Made by a program: the position numbers and the translations under genes. Under the pieces are notes generated by a model. That model was not told where the DNA came from. It did no database searches and was given only the letters and a program-made list of their open reading frames with translations. A DNA stretch of 14,591 bases from CAWCTB01 sp963798275. GTDB taxonomy: Bacteria; Acidobacteriota; Terriglobia; Terriglobales; Acidobacteriaceae. The stretch is from contig CAWCTB010000019.1 of NCBI GenBank assembly GCA_963798275.1, positions 1 to 14,591 on the forward strand. The letters run 5' to 3'. Each line of letters starts with the position of its first letter. Position 1 is the stretch's first letter. Shown here one piece after another: positions 6,834 through 13,962 of this stretch.

Positions 6834-6910
6834 AGTGGATCGTTGTTAGTGGATAGTGGATAGAAATATGGGTTCCGGTTCTATCCACTATCCACAATTC
6901 ACTATCCACT
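6834..6910. repeat. Facing heptamer arrays (AGTGGAT / ATCCACT) forming a hairpin
   Basis: Left array: 7-base units at 6834, 6841, 6848 and 6855, three of them AGTGGAT and one degenerate. Right array: units at 6883, 6890, 6897 and 6904 reading ATCCACT or a one-base variant. The two are reverse complements in register, so GTGGATAGTGGATAGAA (6849-6865) pairs perfectly with 6879-6895 over 17 bp around a 13-base loop. The last unit runs into the stop codon of the minus-strand amylase gene. It lies between convergent genes and could also act as a bidirectional terminator, although it has no T run. Confidence 0.85.
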
Positions 6911-8246
6911 ACACCGGCACATACACTGCCCAGCCTCGCGGGGCGGCCCAGAAGTCGGCATTACCTTCCGCATCGCTCTGCTTACCCTCGGGCTGAGTAT
7001 TGTCGTGTCCACCCCAGGCGACCGCCTGGAAGTTGCGATTCGGCCACTGGGTCTGCACTGACGCTCCATCCCAGCCATCGCCGCGATTGTTGAGCACGTA
7101 GACCAGGCCGCTCTGGGCGCCCGAACCCAAGCGCTGCATGATGTACAGGTTGTCGTCGGCGTAGAGCACGCTGGTTGTCCCGCCGGCGTATTTCTCGTGC
7201 ACCTCCACCAGCTTGGCGATCCCGTTGGCGGTTCCGGTCTTGGCCAGGCCAAGGTTGTACCAGTCCATCCAGAAGACGCTGGGATAGCCTTCGTGGGTGA
7301 GGATAAAGCTGTAGGCCAGCAGCTTGTCATTCAGGATGGCATTGCCGGAATCGCGAATAGTGTCGTGGTTGTCGACGAAGGTCACCGCCTGCGCCGGATT
7401 GTCCTGGACCAACGTTCCCGGAATGGCCAGGGTGCGCAGGCTGAATCCATAGGTGTCGCACAGGTCCTTCAGCCGGTAGTGCAGCGGAAAATCGAAGGCG
7501 TGGATCGGGTTGTCGATGAACGCGTTCACGTTGTTGAGCCAGTCGTCGATGGTGCGTTCGCCGTCCCAGCATTCGCCAACGCAGAAGGGATAGAAACCCT
7601 GCGCGTCTTTGTTGAGGTAGCGCAACTCGGCGAGCGCCTTCACCATCCACGGCGCGTAGCCCTTCACGAAGTCGAAGCGGAAGCCGTCAAAGTCGAGGTC
7701 CTCCACCATCCAAAGTGCCAGCGCGATGACTTCGCCAAAGACGTAGGGATTTCGATGGCAAAGATCGGGCATATCGCCGAAGGTCATTTCGTCGAAGGTT
7801 TCATAGGGCGAAGGATGGAAGCACTTCCAGTCGCGCGCGAACTTGCCGCTGGCCGGCGTGAACTTCGTCCAGCGCGTCTGCTTGTCGATCTGATTCACTT
7901 CCTGCGCGTCGCCGCCGCTGTTGTGATCGAGCACCAGGTCGGCATAGACCTGCATGTTGGCCGCATGCGCCGCATCGATCAGGGCCCTCAGCTCAGCCTG
8001 GTTGCCGAACCACGTCTTGACGCGGCCCTTCTGGTTGAAGTCGCCAATATCGTAGTAGTCGTAGGGATCGTAGCCCATCGACGGCCCGCCCAGGTTGGCC
8101 GCCTTCGCCGCCGGAGGCAGCCACAGCGCGGTAAAACCCGCCTGCTGCAACTCAGGCATCTTCGACGCGACATAGGTCCACCATGTGCCGTCCTGTTTTT
8201 CCACGGCCGGACAGTTCCAGTAGAAAGACTGAAAGAGAACACCCAC
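6909..8246 (-). CDS. Alpha-amylase family glycoside hydrolase (GH13), cytoplasmic
   Basis: A 445-residue (beta/alpha)8-barrel enzyme acting on alpha-1,4-glucans such as starch, glycogen or maltodextrin. The four GH13 signature regions are present: YADLVLDHNSG (101-111), GFRFDFVKG (nucleophile Asp192), CVGECW (acid/base Glu225) and FVDNHDT (Asp295). A short C-terminal beta-sandwich domain follows from about residue 345. There is no signal peptide, so it should act in the cytoplasm, perhaps on storage glycogen. The GTG at 8246 has a perfect AGGAGG 6 bases upstream; a longer reading to 8279 would swallow that site and start with an unlikely Arg-rich stretch. Region I has Asp-His-Asn where many amylases have Asn-His. 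Subfamily and exact product cannot be settled by eye. Confidence 0.9.
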   Translation of the reverse strand: MGVLFQSFYWNCPAVEKQDGTWWTYVASKMPELQQAGFTALWLPPAAKAANLGGPSMGYDPYDYYDIGDFNQKGRVKTWFGNQAELRALIDAAHAANMQVYADLVLDHNSGGDAQEVNQIDKQTRWTKFTPASGKFARDWKCFHPSPYETFDEMTFGDMPDLCHRNPYVFGEVIALALWMVEDLDFDGFRFDFVKGYAPWMVKALAELRYLNKDAQGFYPFCVGECWDGERTIDDWLNNVNAFIDNPIHAFDFPLHYRLKDLCDTYGFSLRTLAIPGTLVQDNPAQAVTFVDNHDTIRDSGNAILNDKLLAYSFILTHEGYPSVFWMDWYNLGLAKTGTANGIAKLVEVHEKYAGGTTSVLYADDNLYIMQRLGSGAQSGLVYVLNNRGDGWDGASVQTQWPNRNFQAVAWGGHDNTQPEGKQSDAEGNADFWAAPRGWAVYVPV

Positions 8247-8252
8247 GGGACA

Positions 8253-8258
8253 CCTCCT
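8253..8258 (-). promoter_or_regulatory. Ribosome binding site fixing the GTG start of the amylase
   Basis: Perfect AGGAGG on the minus strand, 6 bases before the GTG at 8246. It rules out the longer in-frame start at 8279. Confidence 0.75.
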
Positions 8259-8289
8259 GATGAAACGAGCATAGCGCAAAACCGGCCGC

Positions 8290-8317
8290 CAGCCACCAGC
8301 TATCAGCCGTCAGCCTA
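8290..8317. repeat. Heptamer array, left arm of the second facing pair
   Basis: Four 7-base units in register: CAGCCAC, CAGCTAT, CAGCCGT, CAGCCTA. Positions 8297-8313 are the reverse complement of 8477-8493 with one mismatch in 17, so this array faces the CTGACAG array at 8456-8504. Confidence 0.8.
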
Positions 8318-8455
8318 AACTGGGAATGTCGGCTTTCAGCTTGCGTGCTTGAGCGGTAGGGATGCGTCGATCCGAATGGGATTACTCAGGCTAGGAAAAA
8401 CCTTGAGCGATGAACCGCACGCTGCACCCAGAAGGCAAACATAGGGAGCCTCTAC
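8318..8455. other. Non-coding core between facing heptamer arrays
   Basis: About 138 bases upstream of the amylase gene and downstream of the deoxynucleoside kinase. I see no gene or clear promoter. It is bounded on both sides by heptamer arrays in opposite orientation, and does not obviously resemble the core at 9312-9428. Confidence 0.4.
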
Positions 8456-8504
8456 CTGGCAGCTGGCAGCTGGCGGCTGACAGCTGATAGCTGACAGCTG
8501 ACAG
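8456..8504. repeat. Heptamer array (CTGACAG type), right arm of the second facing pair
   Basis: Seven consecutive 7-base units with no slippage: CTGGCAG twice, CTGGCGG, CTGACAG, CTGATAG, CTGACAG twice. The array ends 5 bases short of the kinase stop codon, so on the minus strand it lies immediately downstream of that gene. Confidence 0.9.
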
Positions 8505-8509
8505 CTACC

Positions 8510-9178
8510 TCACGCCTTCGCGGCATCCTCCTCCGCTCCCAAGGGCAGGAAGTACTGAGTCCCTCGGATGGGCTCACTGACGCGACGCAGTAGCGCCTGC
8601 AGGTCTTCGCTGCGTTCCACGAAGTCGATCTCCGAGGTGTTCACAATCAGCAGGTCCGACGAAGTGTAGTGAAAGAAAAAGTGCTCGTACGCCTTGATTA
8701 CCTCTTCCAGATAGTCATCGCTGATCGCCTTCTCGCCCGGAGCGTTCTTTTTCTTCAGCCGCTTCTTCAGGACCTCGGGCGTGGCTTGCAGGTAGATGAC
8801 CAGGTCGGGCGTGGGCACGTTCTGCCGGAACAGGTCGTAATAGCGGTTGTAAACCTCAAGCTCGGTATCGCTCAGGTTCAGGCAAGCGAACAGCTTGTCC
8901 TTTTCGAAGATGTAATCGGCGACGTAGGTTTTGTTGCGGTTCGCCTTCATGTCGAGGCTGGCGAGCTGTTCATAGCGCGCGATCAGGAAAGCGAACTGCG
9001 CCTGGAAGGCCGCTCCCGCCTCGCCGCTGTAGAAGGGTTTCAGAAACGGGTTGCGATCAGGCTCGCTGAGCCGCTGTGCGTGCAGCGTCTCCGCAATCAC
9101 CTGGCACAAGGTGCTCTTGCCGACGCGAATGGGGCCTTCGACCGCGATATACCGGGGTGGTTCGAACAGGTTCGCCAT
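8510..9178 (-). CDS. Deoxynucleoside kinase family protein
   Basis: A 222-residue P-loop kinase of the deoxyadenosine/deoxyguanosine/deoxycytidine kinase family, which phosphorylates salvaged deoxynucleosides with ATP. Walker A is GPIRVGKST (15-23). Further family landmarks are ARYEQL (68-73), the ADYIFEKDKLFA stretch (88-99) that stands at the usual DR[SY] position, an Arg/Lys-rich LID (LKKRLKKK, 137-144) and the YLEEVIKAYEHFF helix. The ATG at 9178 starts directly before the family's normal N-terminus. An in-frame ATG at 9301 would add 41 residues with no family match and run into a repeat array, so I reject it. The ribosome site is weak. The exact substrate nucleoside cannot be read from the sequence. 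Confidence 0.88.
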   Translation of the reverse strand: MANLFEPPRYIAVEGPIRVGKSTLCQVIAETLHAQRLSEPDRNPFLKPFYSGEAGAAFQAQFAFLIARYEQLASLDMKANRNKTYVADYIFEKDKLFACLNLSDTELEVYNRYYDLFRQNVPTPDLVIYLQATPEVLKKRLKKKNAPGEKAISDDYLEEVIKAYEHFFFHYTSSDLLIVNTSEIDFVERSEDLQALLRRVSEPIRGTQYFLPLGAEEDAAKA

Positions 9179-9283
9179 GGACTGATGCTTCGCAGAATAT
9201 CCCGCCAGCGCGCTCGTGGCAATTGCCGTCGGCAGCAACTTTCCACAGGGCAGGAAAACCGGTTTAGCCGAGAGGTTGGGCTT

Positions 9284-9311
9284 CCAGCCACCGGCCACCA
9301 CCTACCAGCCG
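9284..9311. repeat. Heptamer array (CCAGCCA type), left arm of the third facing pair
   Basis: Four 7-base units in register: CCAGCCA, CCGGCCA, CCACCTA, CCAGCCG. Its reverse complement (TGGCTGG, TGGCCGG) matches the character of the array at 9429-9463, so the two face each other. Confidence 0.7.
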
Positions 9312-9428
9312 GATGAAGGAAGTCAGGTCACAGGCGACTATCATCGAACCGCGCAGAGGTGCGGCATAGTCGCAGAACTGAGCAGTCGGTAGCGTGCATA
9401 CTGCCATCCGGATAGCATGAGGATTTAA

Positions 9429-9463
9429 GGCTGGTGGCCCGTTGCTGGTTGCTGGCGGTTGGT
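9429..9463. repeat. Heptamer array (TGCTGGT type), right arm of the third facing pair
   Basis: Five 7-base units in register: GGCTGGT, GGCCCGT, TGCTGGT, TGCTGGC, GGTTGGT. It lies about 70 bases upstream of the aminotransferase start, so it may fall in the promoter or leader of that gene. Confidence 0.75.
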
Positions 9464-9519
9464 ATTCCTCGCGTCTTTTCCGCCGGTTGCGGGTTTTCAC
9501 TTCTACCGACCCAAACCTC

Positions 9520-9524
9520 AGGAG
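9520..9524 (+). promoter_or_regulatory. Ribosome binding site fixing the GTG start of the aminotransferase
   Basis: AGGAG 7 bases before the GTG at 9532. It rules out the longer reading from 9442, which would translate part of a repeat array. Confidence 0.65.
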
Positions 9525-9531
9525 AAACTTC

Positions 9532-10887
9532 GTGTCCCACGTCGCCATTTCGAGCCGTTCCAGCTACGCCGAATTCGTGAATCCCCAATGGGTGCGCCTG
9601 CTGCAATTGCTCGACATGGATGTTCACTACCAGCGCTGTGCCGGCGTCGAACTCTTCAGTGAGGATGGCGACCGCTATCTCGACTTCCTTTCCGGCTACT
9701 GCGTCCACAACACGGGGCACAATCACCCGCGGATCGTCGCGGCCCTGAAGGAAGAGCTGGATCGTAGCGGTCCGGCGATGTTACAGAGTCACGTTCCCGA
9801 ATTGGCGGGAGAACTGGGCCAGCGCCTGTGCAAACTGGCGGGCGACAACCTCAAGAAAGTGTTCTTCGCCAGTTCGGGCAGCGAGGGGGTCGAGGCGGCG
9901 ATCAAGTTTTCCCGCGCGGCAACCAAACGCAATGCGCTTCTCTATTGCGAGGGCGCCTTTCACGGGCTGACCTGCGGCGCTCTCTCCCTGATGGACAATG
10001 CCTTCTGGCGCGAAGGCTTCGGCACACTGCTGCCTGACACCGAGGCAATTCCTTTCGGAGACATCGCCCGCGTCGAGGAAAAGCTGCGCACCCGGAAGTT
10101 CGCCGCCTTCTTTCTTGAGCCAGTCCAATCCGAGGGCGGAATCAAGGTGCCTCCGCCGGAATATCTGCGCGAGGCACAGGCGCTCTGCCGCAAGTACGGC
10201 ACGATGTTTGTGCTGGACGAAGTACAGACCGGGATGTTTCGCACGGGCAAATTTCTGGCTGCGCACAGCTTCGGCGTTCAACCGGACATGGTTGTCCTCG
10301 CCAAAGCCCTCAGCGGCGGCCTCGTCCCGGTCGCGGCGGTACTCATGACCGATGAGATCAGTGGCGCCGTTTACAGCTCGCTGCGGCGGGCGATCGTGCA
10401 CACCTCGACCTACAGCGAAAATGGGCTGGCAATGCGTGCAGGCCTGGCCACGCTCGACGTTCTGGAAGGTGAGGATCTCGGCAGCCGGGCCATCTATCTG
10501 GGCGACCTGCTTCGCAGTCGCCTCACGGAGAGTCTCGAAGCCTACGAGATGTTCAAGGCCGCGCCCGGCCTCGGCCTGCTCAGCGGGATTGAATTCCGCG
10601 CCCCGTCAAAAGCGATGCTGCGGCTCTCCTACGAAGCGTTTCGCGCGGTCCATCCCGGCATGTTCGGCCAGATGCTGGTGATGCGAATGTTCCGCCAGGA
10701 GAAGATCCTGACCCAGGTTTGCGGCAACAACTTCCTGGTGCTGAAGTCGGCGCCTCCGCTGGTCGCCGAAGAGAAGCATATTGAGCAGTTTGTGACGGGG
10801 TTAACCGGGGTGGTCGATGATATGCATCGGTCAGCGGGATTCTGGACGGAGTCTCTGGCCCTGGCGCGTCGCGCGATGAATGTCTGA
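9532..10887 (+). CDS. Class III PLP-dependent aminotransferase (ornithine/acetylornithine aminotransferase-like)
   Basis: A 451-residue fold type I aminotransferase. Visible landmarks are the N-terminal GYCVHNTGHNHP (56-66), the phosphate-binding SSGSEGVEAAIK (114-125), CEGAFHG (139-145), FLEPVQSEGG (194-203), LDEVQTG with Asp229 for the pyridine nitrogen, and the Schiff-base lysine Lys258 in VLAKALSGG. A TSTYSENGLA segment follows (291-300). The family transfers the amino group of omega-amino acids or amines, such as ornithine, acetylornithine or putrescine, to 2-oxoglutarate. Length and motif order are complete, so it should be active. Neighbours are an unrelated kinase (divergent) and a YceI gene (convergent), so context does not narrow the substrate. 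Hopanoid-pathway (HpnO-like) or polyamine roles are possible but not shown. Confidence 0.88.
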   Translation: MSHVAISSRSSYAEFVNPQWVRLLQLLDMDVHYQRCAGVELFSEDGDRYLDFLSGYCVHNTGHNHPRIVAALKEELDRSGPAMLQSHVPELAGELGQRLCKLAGDNLKKVFFASSGSEGVEAAIKFSRAATKRNALLYCEGAFHGLTCGALSLMDNAFWREGFGTLLPDTEAIPFGDIARVEEKLRTRKFAAFFLEPVQSEGGIKVPPPEYLREAQALCRKYGTMFVLDEVQTGMFRTGKFLAAHSFGVQPDMVVLAKALSGGLVPVAAVLMTDEISGAVYSSLRRAIVHTSTYSENGLAMRAGLATLDVLEGEDLGSRAIYLGDLLRSRLTESLEAYEMFKAAPGLGLLSGIEFRAPSKAMLRLSYEAFRAVHPGMFGQMLVMRMFRQEKILTQVCGNNFLVLKSAPPLVAEEKHIEQFVTGLTGVVDDMHRSAGFWTESLALARRAMNV

Positions 10888-10890
10888 TTG

Positions 10891-10910
10891 GGCCGCAGAC
10901 GGTCTGTGGT
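10891..10910. terminator. Possible hairpin terminator between convergent genes
   Basis: CCGCAGAC (10893-10900) can pair with GTCTGTGG (10902-10909) through one G-U pair, best drawn as a CCGCA/TGTGG stem with a short loop. It lies in the 28-base gap between the convergent aminotransferase and YceI genes. No T run follows, so termination is a guess. Confidence 0.3.
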
Positions 10911-10915
10911 CGACC

Positions 10916-11533
10916 CTATTGCTGGTTCGCCGCCGCCGCGGCGGTCGTCACCGTCGCAACCGTCGACACACTGATCTCGACTTTGTTCTCCACCTTCAGG
11001 AAAAGCGTGCTGGGATTCTTCATCCCCCAGGCTTCATAGGGCACGTCGAACTTCGTGGTGGCTGTGGCTCGCGACCCCTCGGCTTGGACCGGTAGCGCGA
11101 GCGTCATATCGTGGTCGCCGCCGTGAATCCGAAAGATGCCTTGAACCTGCAGCGTCGAGCTGCCTTGTGGGGGCAGGTTGCCGCTTACGTGCTTGGGCAG
11201 AAATACGATGTCTGGATAGCGCGCACTCTCCAGCACTTCCTTCTGCATTTTGCCGTCACGCATACGATTGCCGCTCTCGCCGCTTTTCGCATCGATCACG
11301 ATCTGCCCACTGGCGTCGCCCGTCTTAGGATTGAATACGATGCTGCCGCTCTTCAGCTTGAACGTCCCCTGTACGGTGTGAAGCACATCACCCAATGTCC
11401 ATGAGATCTTAGTCTTCGCCGGATCCAGCGTAATCTGCGTCTGCTGCGCGTGCGCAGCGAGACCGCACAGAAGAATGAGCGCGACCGATGCCAGGGGAGT
11501 GAGACGCCGATTGTGCGGACTGCCCGATTTCAT
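10916..11533 (-). CDS. Secreted YceI-family lipid/polyisoprenoid-binding protein
   Basis: A 205-residue exported protein: signal peptide (RRLTPLASVALILLCGLAAHA, cleaved before QQTQ), then a full YceI lipocalin-like barrel. Family marks are ITLDPAKTKISWTLGDVLHTVQGTF, the NRMRDGKMQKEVLESARYPDIVF block and the closing VPYEAWGMKNPS. Structurally known members hold a polyisoprenoid-type chain inside the barrel. A short Ala/Thr-rich tail ends the protein. An alternative ATG at 11566 overlaps the stop of the FAD gene (ATGA), which would suggest coupled translation, but it adds 11 residues in front of a signal peptide that is already complete from 11533; neither start has a good ribosome site. It is the last gene of an operon with a type III polyketide synthase and an FAD oxidoreductase, so its ligand may be their lipid product. 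Confidence 0.88.
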   Translation of the reverse strand: MKSGSPHNRRLTPLASVALILLCGLAAHAQQTQITLDPAKTKISWTLGDVLHTVQGTFKLKSGSIVFNPKTGDASGQIVIDAKSGESGNRMRDGKMQKEVLESARYPDIVFLPKHVSGNLPPQGSSTLQVQGIFRIHGGDHDMTLALPVQAEGSRATATTKFDVPYEAWGMKNPSTLFLKVENKVEISVSTVATVTTAAAAANQQ

Positions 11534-11562
11534 GCGCCGGTCCCGGTAAAGTTTCGCACAGC

Positions 11563-12678
11563 TCATGACGTCAGCAATCGCCATCCAAACGACAAACCTG
11601 GGCCAAGCCCGAATTGCATGGGTGAAAGCGTGCCCGTATGCATGGCCAGCATGCGGCCGAAAGAGCCGGGTTCGCCGGCGAGAGCGCGAAAGGCCCGATC
11701 GCGCAGCCAGCCCCGATTGTCCATCAGCAGCATCAGCGCCGCCATCTTCCGCGGCATGCGAGTCACTCGAGCATGTGCTCGGTCATACGCCATGAGGTCA
11801 CCGGCGCGCATCGCGTCGGCCAGCGCAAGCGCCTGCTGAAACGCAATCGACAATCCCTCCCCAGTAATGGCGTCGACCGAGCCCGCCGCTTCGCCGATGA
11901 GCGCGATGCTTCCATTCTGCACATTTCTAAGCCGGAGCGACGCGGTGGTGGCGCCGAGCGTGCCGCCCAGCAAGCAGGCATTCTTTATTTTCTTTGCGAG
12001 CCGGGGAAAGCTGGGCAGGGCTGCATCGAATCGCAATCCGTTCCGGCTGGTGATCAGGGCAACGCACACCTGGTCTTTGGCCACCGGCGTCACATACATC
12101 TGGCCGAGATCGCTCCAATGCACTTCGACGAAGTCCGACCATCGCGCGACGCGATAATGCCGGCGAAAGCCAAAGCGATAGCGGGGCGCACGTGCCGGAT
12201 CGAGTCCGGAGAGCTGGCGCAGCTTCGAGTTTTGCCCGTCAGCACCGATCAGCCAGCGTGAGGAGACGACGTCTCCTTCGACCACCAGCCCGCGGGGCGA
12301 CAAACCAGTGACGCGGCGGCCCCAGTGCAGGGCGACGCCACATTGCGCCGCGCGATCCACCAGCCACTGATGCAATAGGGTGCGGCGAATCCCATAACCG
12401 AAGCCGCAAGCGAAACTAGCCTCGATTTCCTGCGCTCCGTTGAGGAAGCATATGCCGCGAAAGGGCGCAGCGGCGTGGGCATCAACCTCGACCCCGAGTT
12501 TTGCCAGAGCGCTCAGGCCATCCGGCATGATGCCTTCGCCACAGGCTTTATCGATCGGAGGCTGTGCACAGTCGACGACTGCGACTTCCAAGCCTGCTCG
12601 CCGGGCAGCGATGGCAGCGGCCAGTCCGGCAGGACCTCCGCCAGCAATCAGGACTTCCGTACCTCGAAGCTTACTCAT
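11563..12678 (-). CDS. FAD-dependent oxidoreductase (geranylgeranyl reductase / SrsC-like hydroxylase type)
   Basis: A 371-residue flavoprotein with an N-terminal dinucleotide fold, VLIAGGGPAGLAAAIAARRAG (GxGxxG at 13-18), a CGEGIMPDGLSAL segment (46-57) typical of the geranylgeranyl-reductase-like group, GADG (145-148), and the second FAD motif IALIGEAAGSVDAITGEGL (258-276). It would hydroxylate an aromatic ring or reduce an isoprenoid or polyene chain using FAD. The ATG at 12678 lies one base after the polyketide synthase stop, so the two are translated together. Such pairs are known: in Streptomyces the srs cluster combines a type III synthase with a flavoprotein hydroxylase to turn alkylresorcinols into quinones. 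I infer the same kind of role here, but a reductase role is a real alternative. Confidence 0.85.
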   Translation of the reverse strand: MSKLRGTEVLIAGGGPAGLAAAIAARRAGLEVAVVDCAQPPIDKACGEGIMPDGLSALAKLGVEVDAHAAAPFRGICFLNGAQEIEASFACGFGYGIRRTLLHQWLVDRAAQCGVALHWGRRVTGLSPRGLVVEGDVVSSRWLIGADGQNSKLRQLSGLDPARAPRYRFGFRRHYRVARWSDFVEVHWSDLGQMYVTPVAKDQVCVALITSRNGLRFDAALPSFPRLAKKIKNACLLGGTLGATTASLRLRNVQNGSIALIGEAAGSVDAITGEGLSIAFQQALALADAMRAGDLMAYDRAHARVTRMPRKMAALMLLMDNRGWLRDRAFRALAGEPGSFGRMLAMHTGTLSPMQFGLGPGLSFGWRLLTS

Positions 12679-12679
12679 G

Positions 12680-13729
12680 TCACCAGCGCAGCAGGACGAG
12701 CTCCGAGCAGAATCCCGGACCCATCGCGGCAAGAATACTGTAACTGCCGGCAGCAGGGCGGCGCCGGTTCATGAACTCTTCCAACACCAGCAGCACGGAA
12801 GCCGATGAAAGATTGCCCACTTTGCGCAGGCAGTCCCATGAGACTTGCAGAGCTCCGTCCGGCAAGTTGAGCGATTCGGCGGTTGCCTCCAAGACTCTTG
12901 GGCCGCCGGTGTGCATGATCCAGGTGGAGATGTCGTCGCGACTCAGGTCATGGTCGAAGAGGAAAACATCAAGATCGTGGGCGAGGTGCTTGCGCACCAT
13001 CTCCGGAACTTCAGCCGAGAGCACAATGCGGAAGCCCTCTTCCGAAATGTCCCATCCCATCACATCTTCGGTTCCGCGATAGAACGAGGACCGGGCGCCG
13101 ACGATCTCCGGCCCATGGGTCGCGCGGTCTTCTCCGCTGACGATCACCGCGGCCGAGCCGTCGCCAAACAATCCGGATGAAATAAGGTTGGCAACCGACA
13201 AATCTCCGCGCTGCCACGTCAGGGAACAAAGTTCCACCGACACAAGAACGGCATGGTGCTCCGGGTAGGCGCGTACGTAATCGGCCGCACGCGCAATACC
13301 GGCAGCGCCGGCGACGCAGCCCAATCCGAAGATCGGGTTGCGCTTGATGTCGGTGCGCAGGTTCATGCGATTGATCAGTCGGGCATCAATCGACGGGCTG
13401 CAAATACCTGTGACCGAGACAAAAAAGATCGCATCGAGGTCAGCCTCGCATAGCCCCGCGCGGGTCAGAGCGCGGCAGATCGATTGCTCCGCCAGGTCCT
13501 CGGCCACCTCGATCCATGCGTCATTCGACTTTCCCCAGGTTGTCAGATCGTCGTACTGTTCAATGGGCAGGGCAAGATGACGTCCGTTCACCGCAACGCG
13601 GCTTAGCAGGCGGTCGAGCACCCTGGGATTTTCAATGCGGCTCTTCCAGTGCCGCTTCAATGCCGCGGCAATTTGTTCCTGCGTGTAGTAGTTGCGGGGA
13701 AATGCGCTGGCTACGCTTGCGATTCGCAT
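12680..13729 (-). CDS. Type III polyketide synthase
   Basis: A 349-residue chalcone/stilbene synthase-fold enzyme of normal length. The catalytic triad is visible: Cys138 in FGLGCVAGAAG, His273 in WIMHTGGPRVLEA and Asn306 in RKVGNLSSASVL; the C-terminal GPGFCSELVLLRW corresponds to the family's conserved GPG loop. Type III synthases extend an acyl-CoA starter with malonyl-CoA and cyclise the chain; bacterial members often make alkylresorcinols, alkylpyrones or tetrahydroxynaphthalene. The start ATG has no good ribosome site close by, with AAAAGGGG about 15 bases upstream. It is the first gene of an operon with an FAD oxidoreductase and a YceI lipid-binding protein, pointing to a long-chain phenolic lipid or quinone rather than a soluble pigment. 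A methyltransferase commonly found in such clusters is missing here. Confidence 0.93.
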   Translation of the reverse strand: MRIASVASAFPRNYYTQEQIAAALKRHWKSRIENPRVLDRLLSRVAVNGRHLALPIEQYDDLTTWGKSNDAWIEVAEDLAEQSICRALTRAGLCEADLDAIFFVSVTGICSPSIDARLINRMNLRTDIKRNPIFGLGCVAGAAGIARAADYVRAYPEHHAVLVSVELCSLTWQRGDLSVANLISSGLFGDGSAAVIVSGEDRATHGPEIVGARSSFYRGTEDVMGWDISEEGFRIVLSAEVPEMVRKHLAHDLDVFLFDHDLSRDDISTWIMHTGGPRVLEATAESLNLPDGALQVSWDCLRKVGNLSSASVLLVLEEFMNRRRPAAGSYSILAAMGPGFCSELVLLRW

Positions 13730-13962
13730 GAGTCGGCTGGTTTGGGCCCCTTTTCATTTTGTCGCAGTCAGTTCGCTCGCCGTGGCCGAGAGTGCATGAC
13801 AGCGCGGAAGGCGACATTACCTCTACTCGCCCTCAGTAAGTGTAATTGGCCACGAAAACTTAGCCGTTTGAACCCCCGGCGACGGCGATAGTTTCGGAAC
13901 ATGGGGCGAGTCTGCAGGTTGTGCGGCAGGTATGGAAGAGCTGATTGCTAGAATCTCCCCAG
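13730..13962. promoter_or_regulatory. Divergent spacer between polyketide synthase and polysaccharide deacetylase
   Basis: This 233-base stretch must carry promoters for both flanking genes. I find no convincing -35/-10 pair or dyad. It contains no heptamer array, unlike the spacers at 6834, 8290 and 9284. Confidence 0.35.

Larger units (their letters stand above)
9179..9531. other. Divergent spacer between kinase and aminotransferase
   Basis: This 353-base region separates two divergent genes and must hold both promoters, but I cannot point to convincing -35/-10 pairs. Its main structure is a facing pair of heptamer arrays (9284-9311 and 9429-9463) around a core of about 117 bases. No gene is supported. 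Confidence 0.5.

Noticed and set aside
7197..8318. 373-codon plus-strand open frame opposite the amylase
   Set aside because: Antisense shadow of the GH13 gene, whose four catalytic regions are all present on the other strand.
8290..8504. CRISPR array
   Set aside because: Units are 7 bases and contiguous with no unique spacers, and there are no cas genes.
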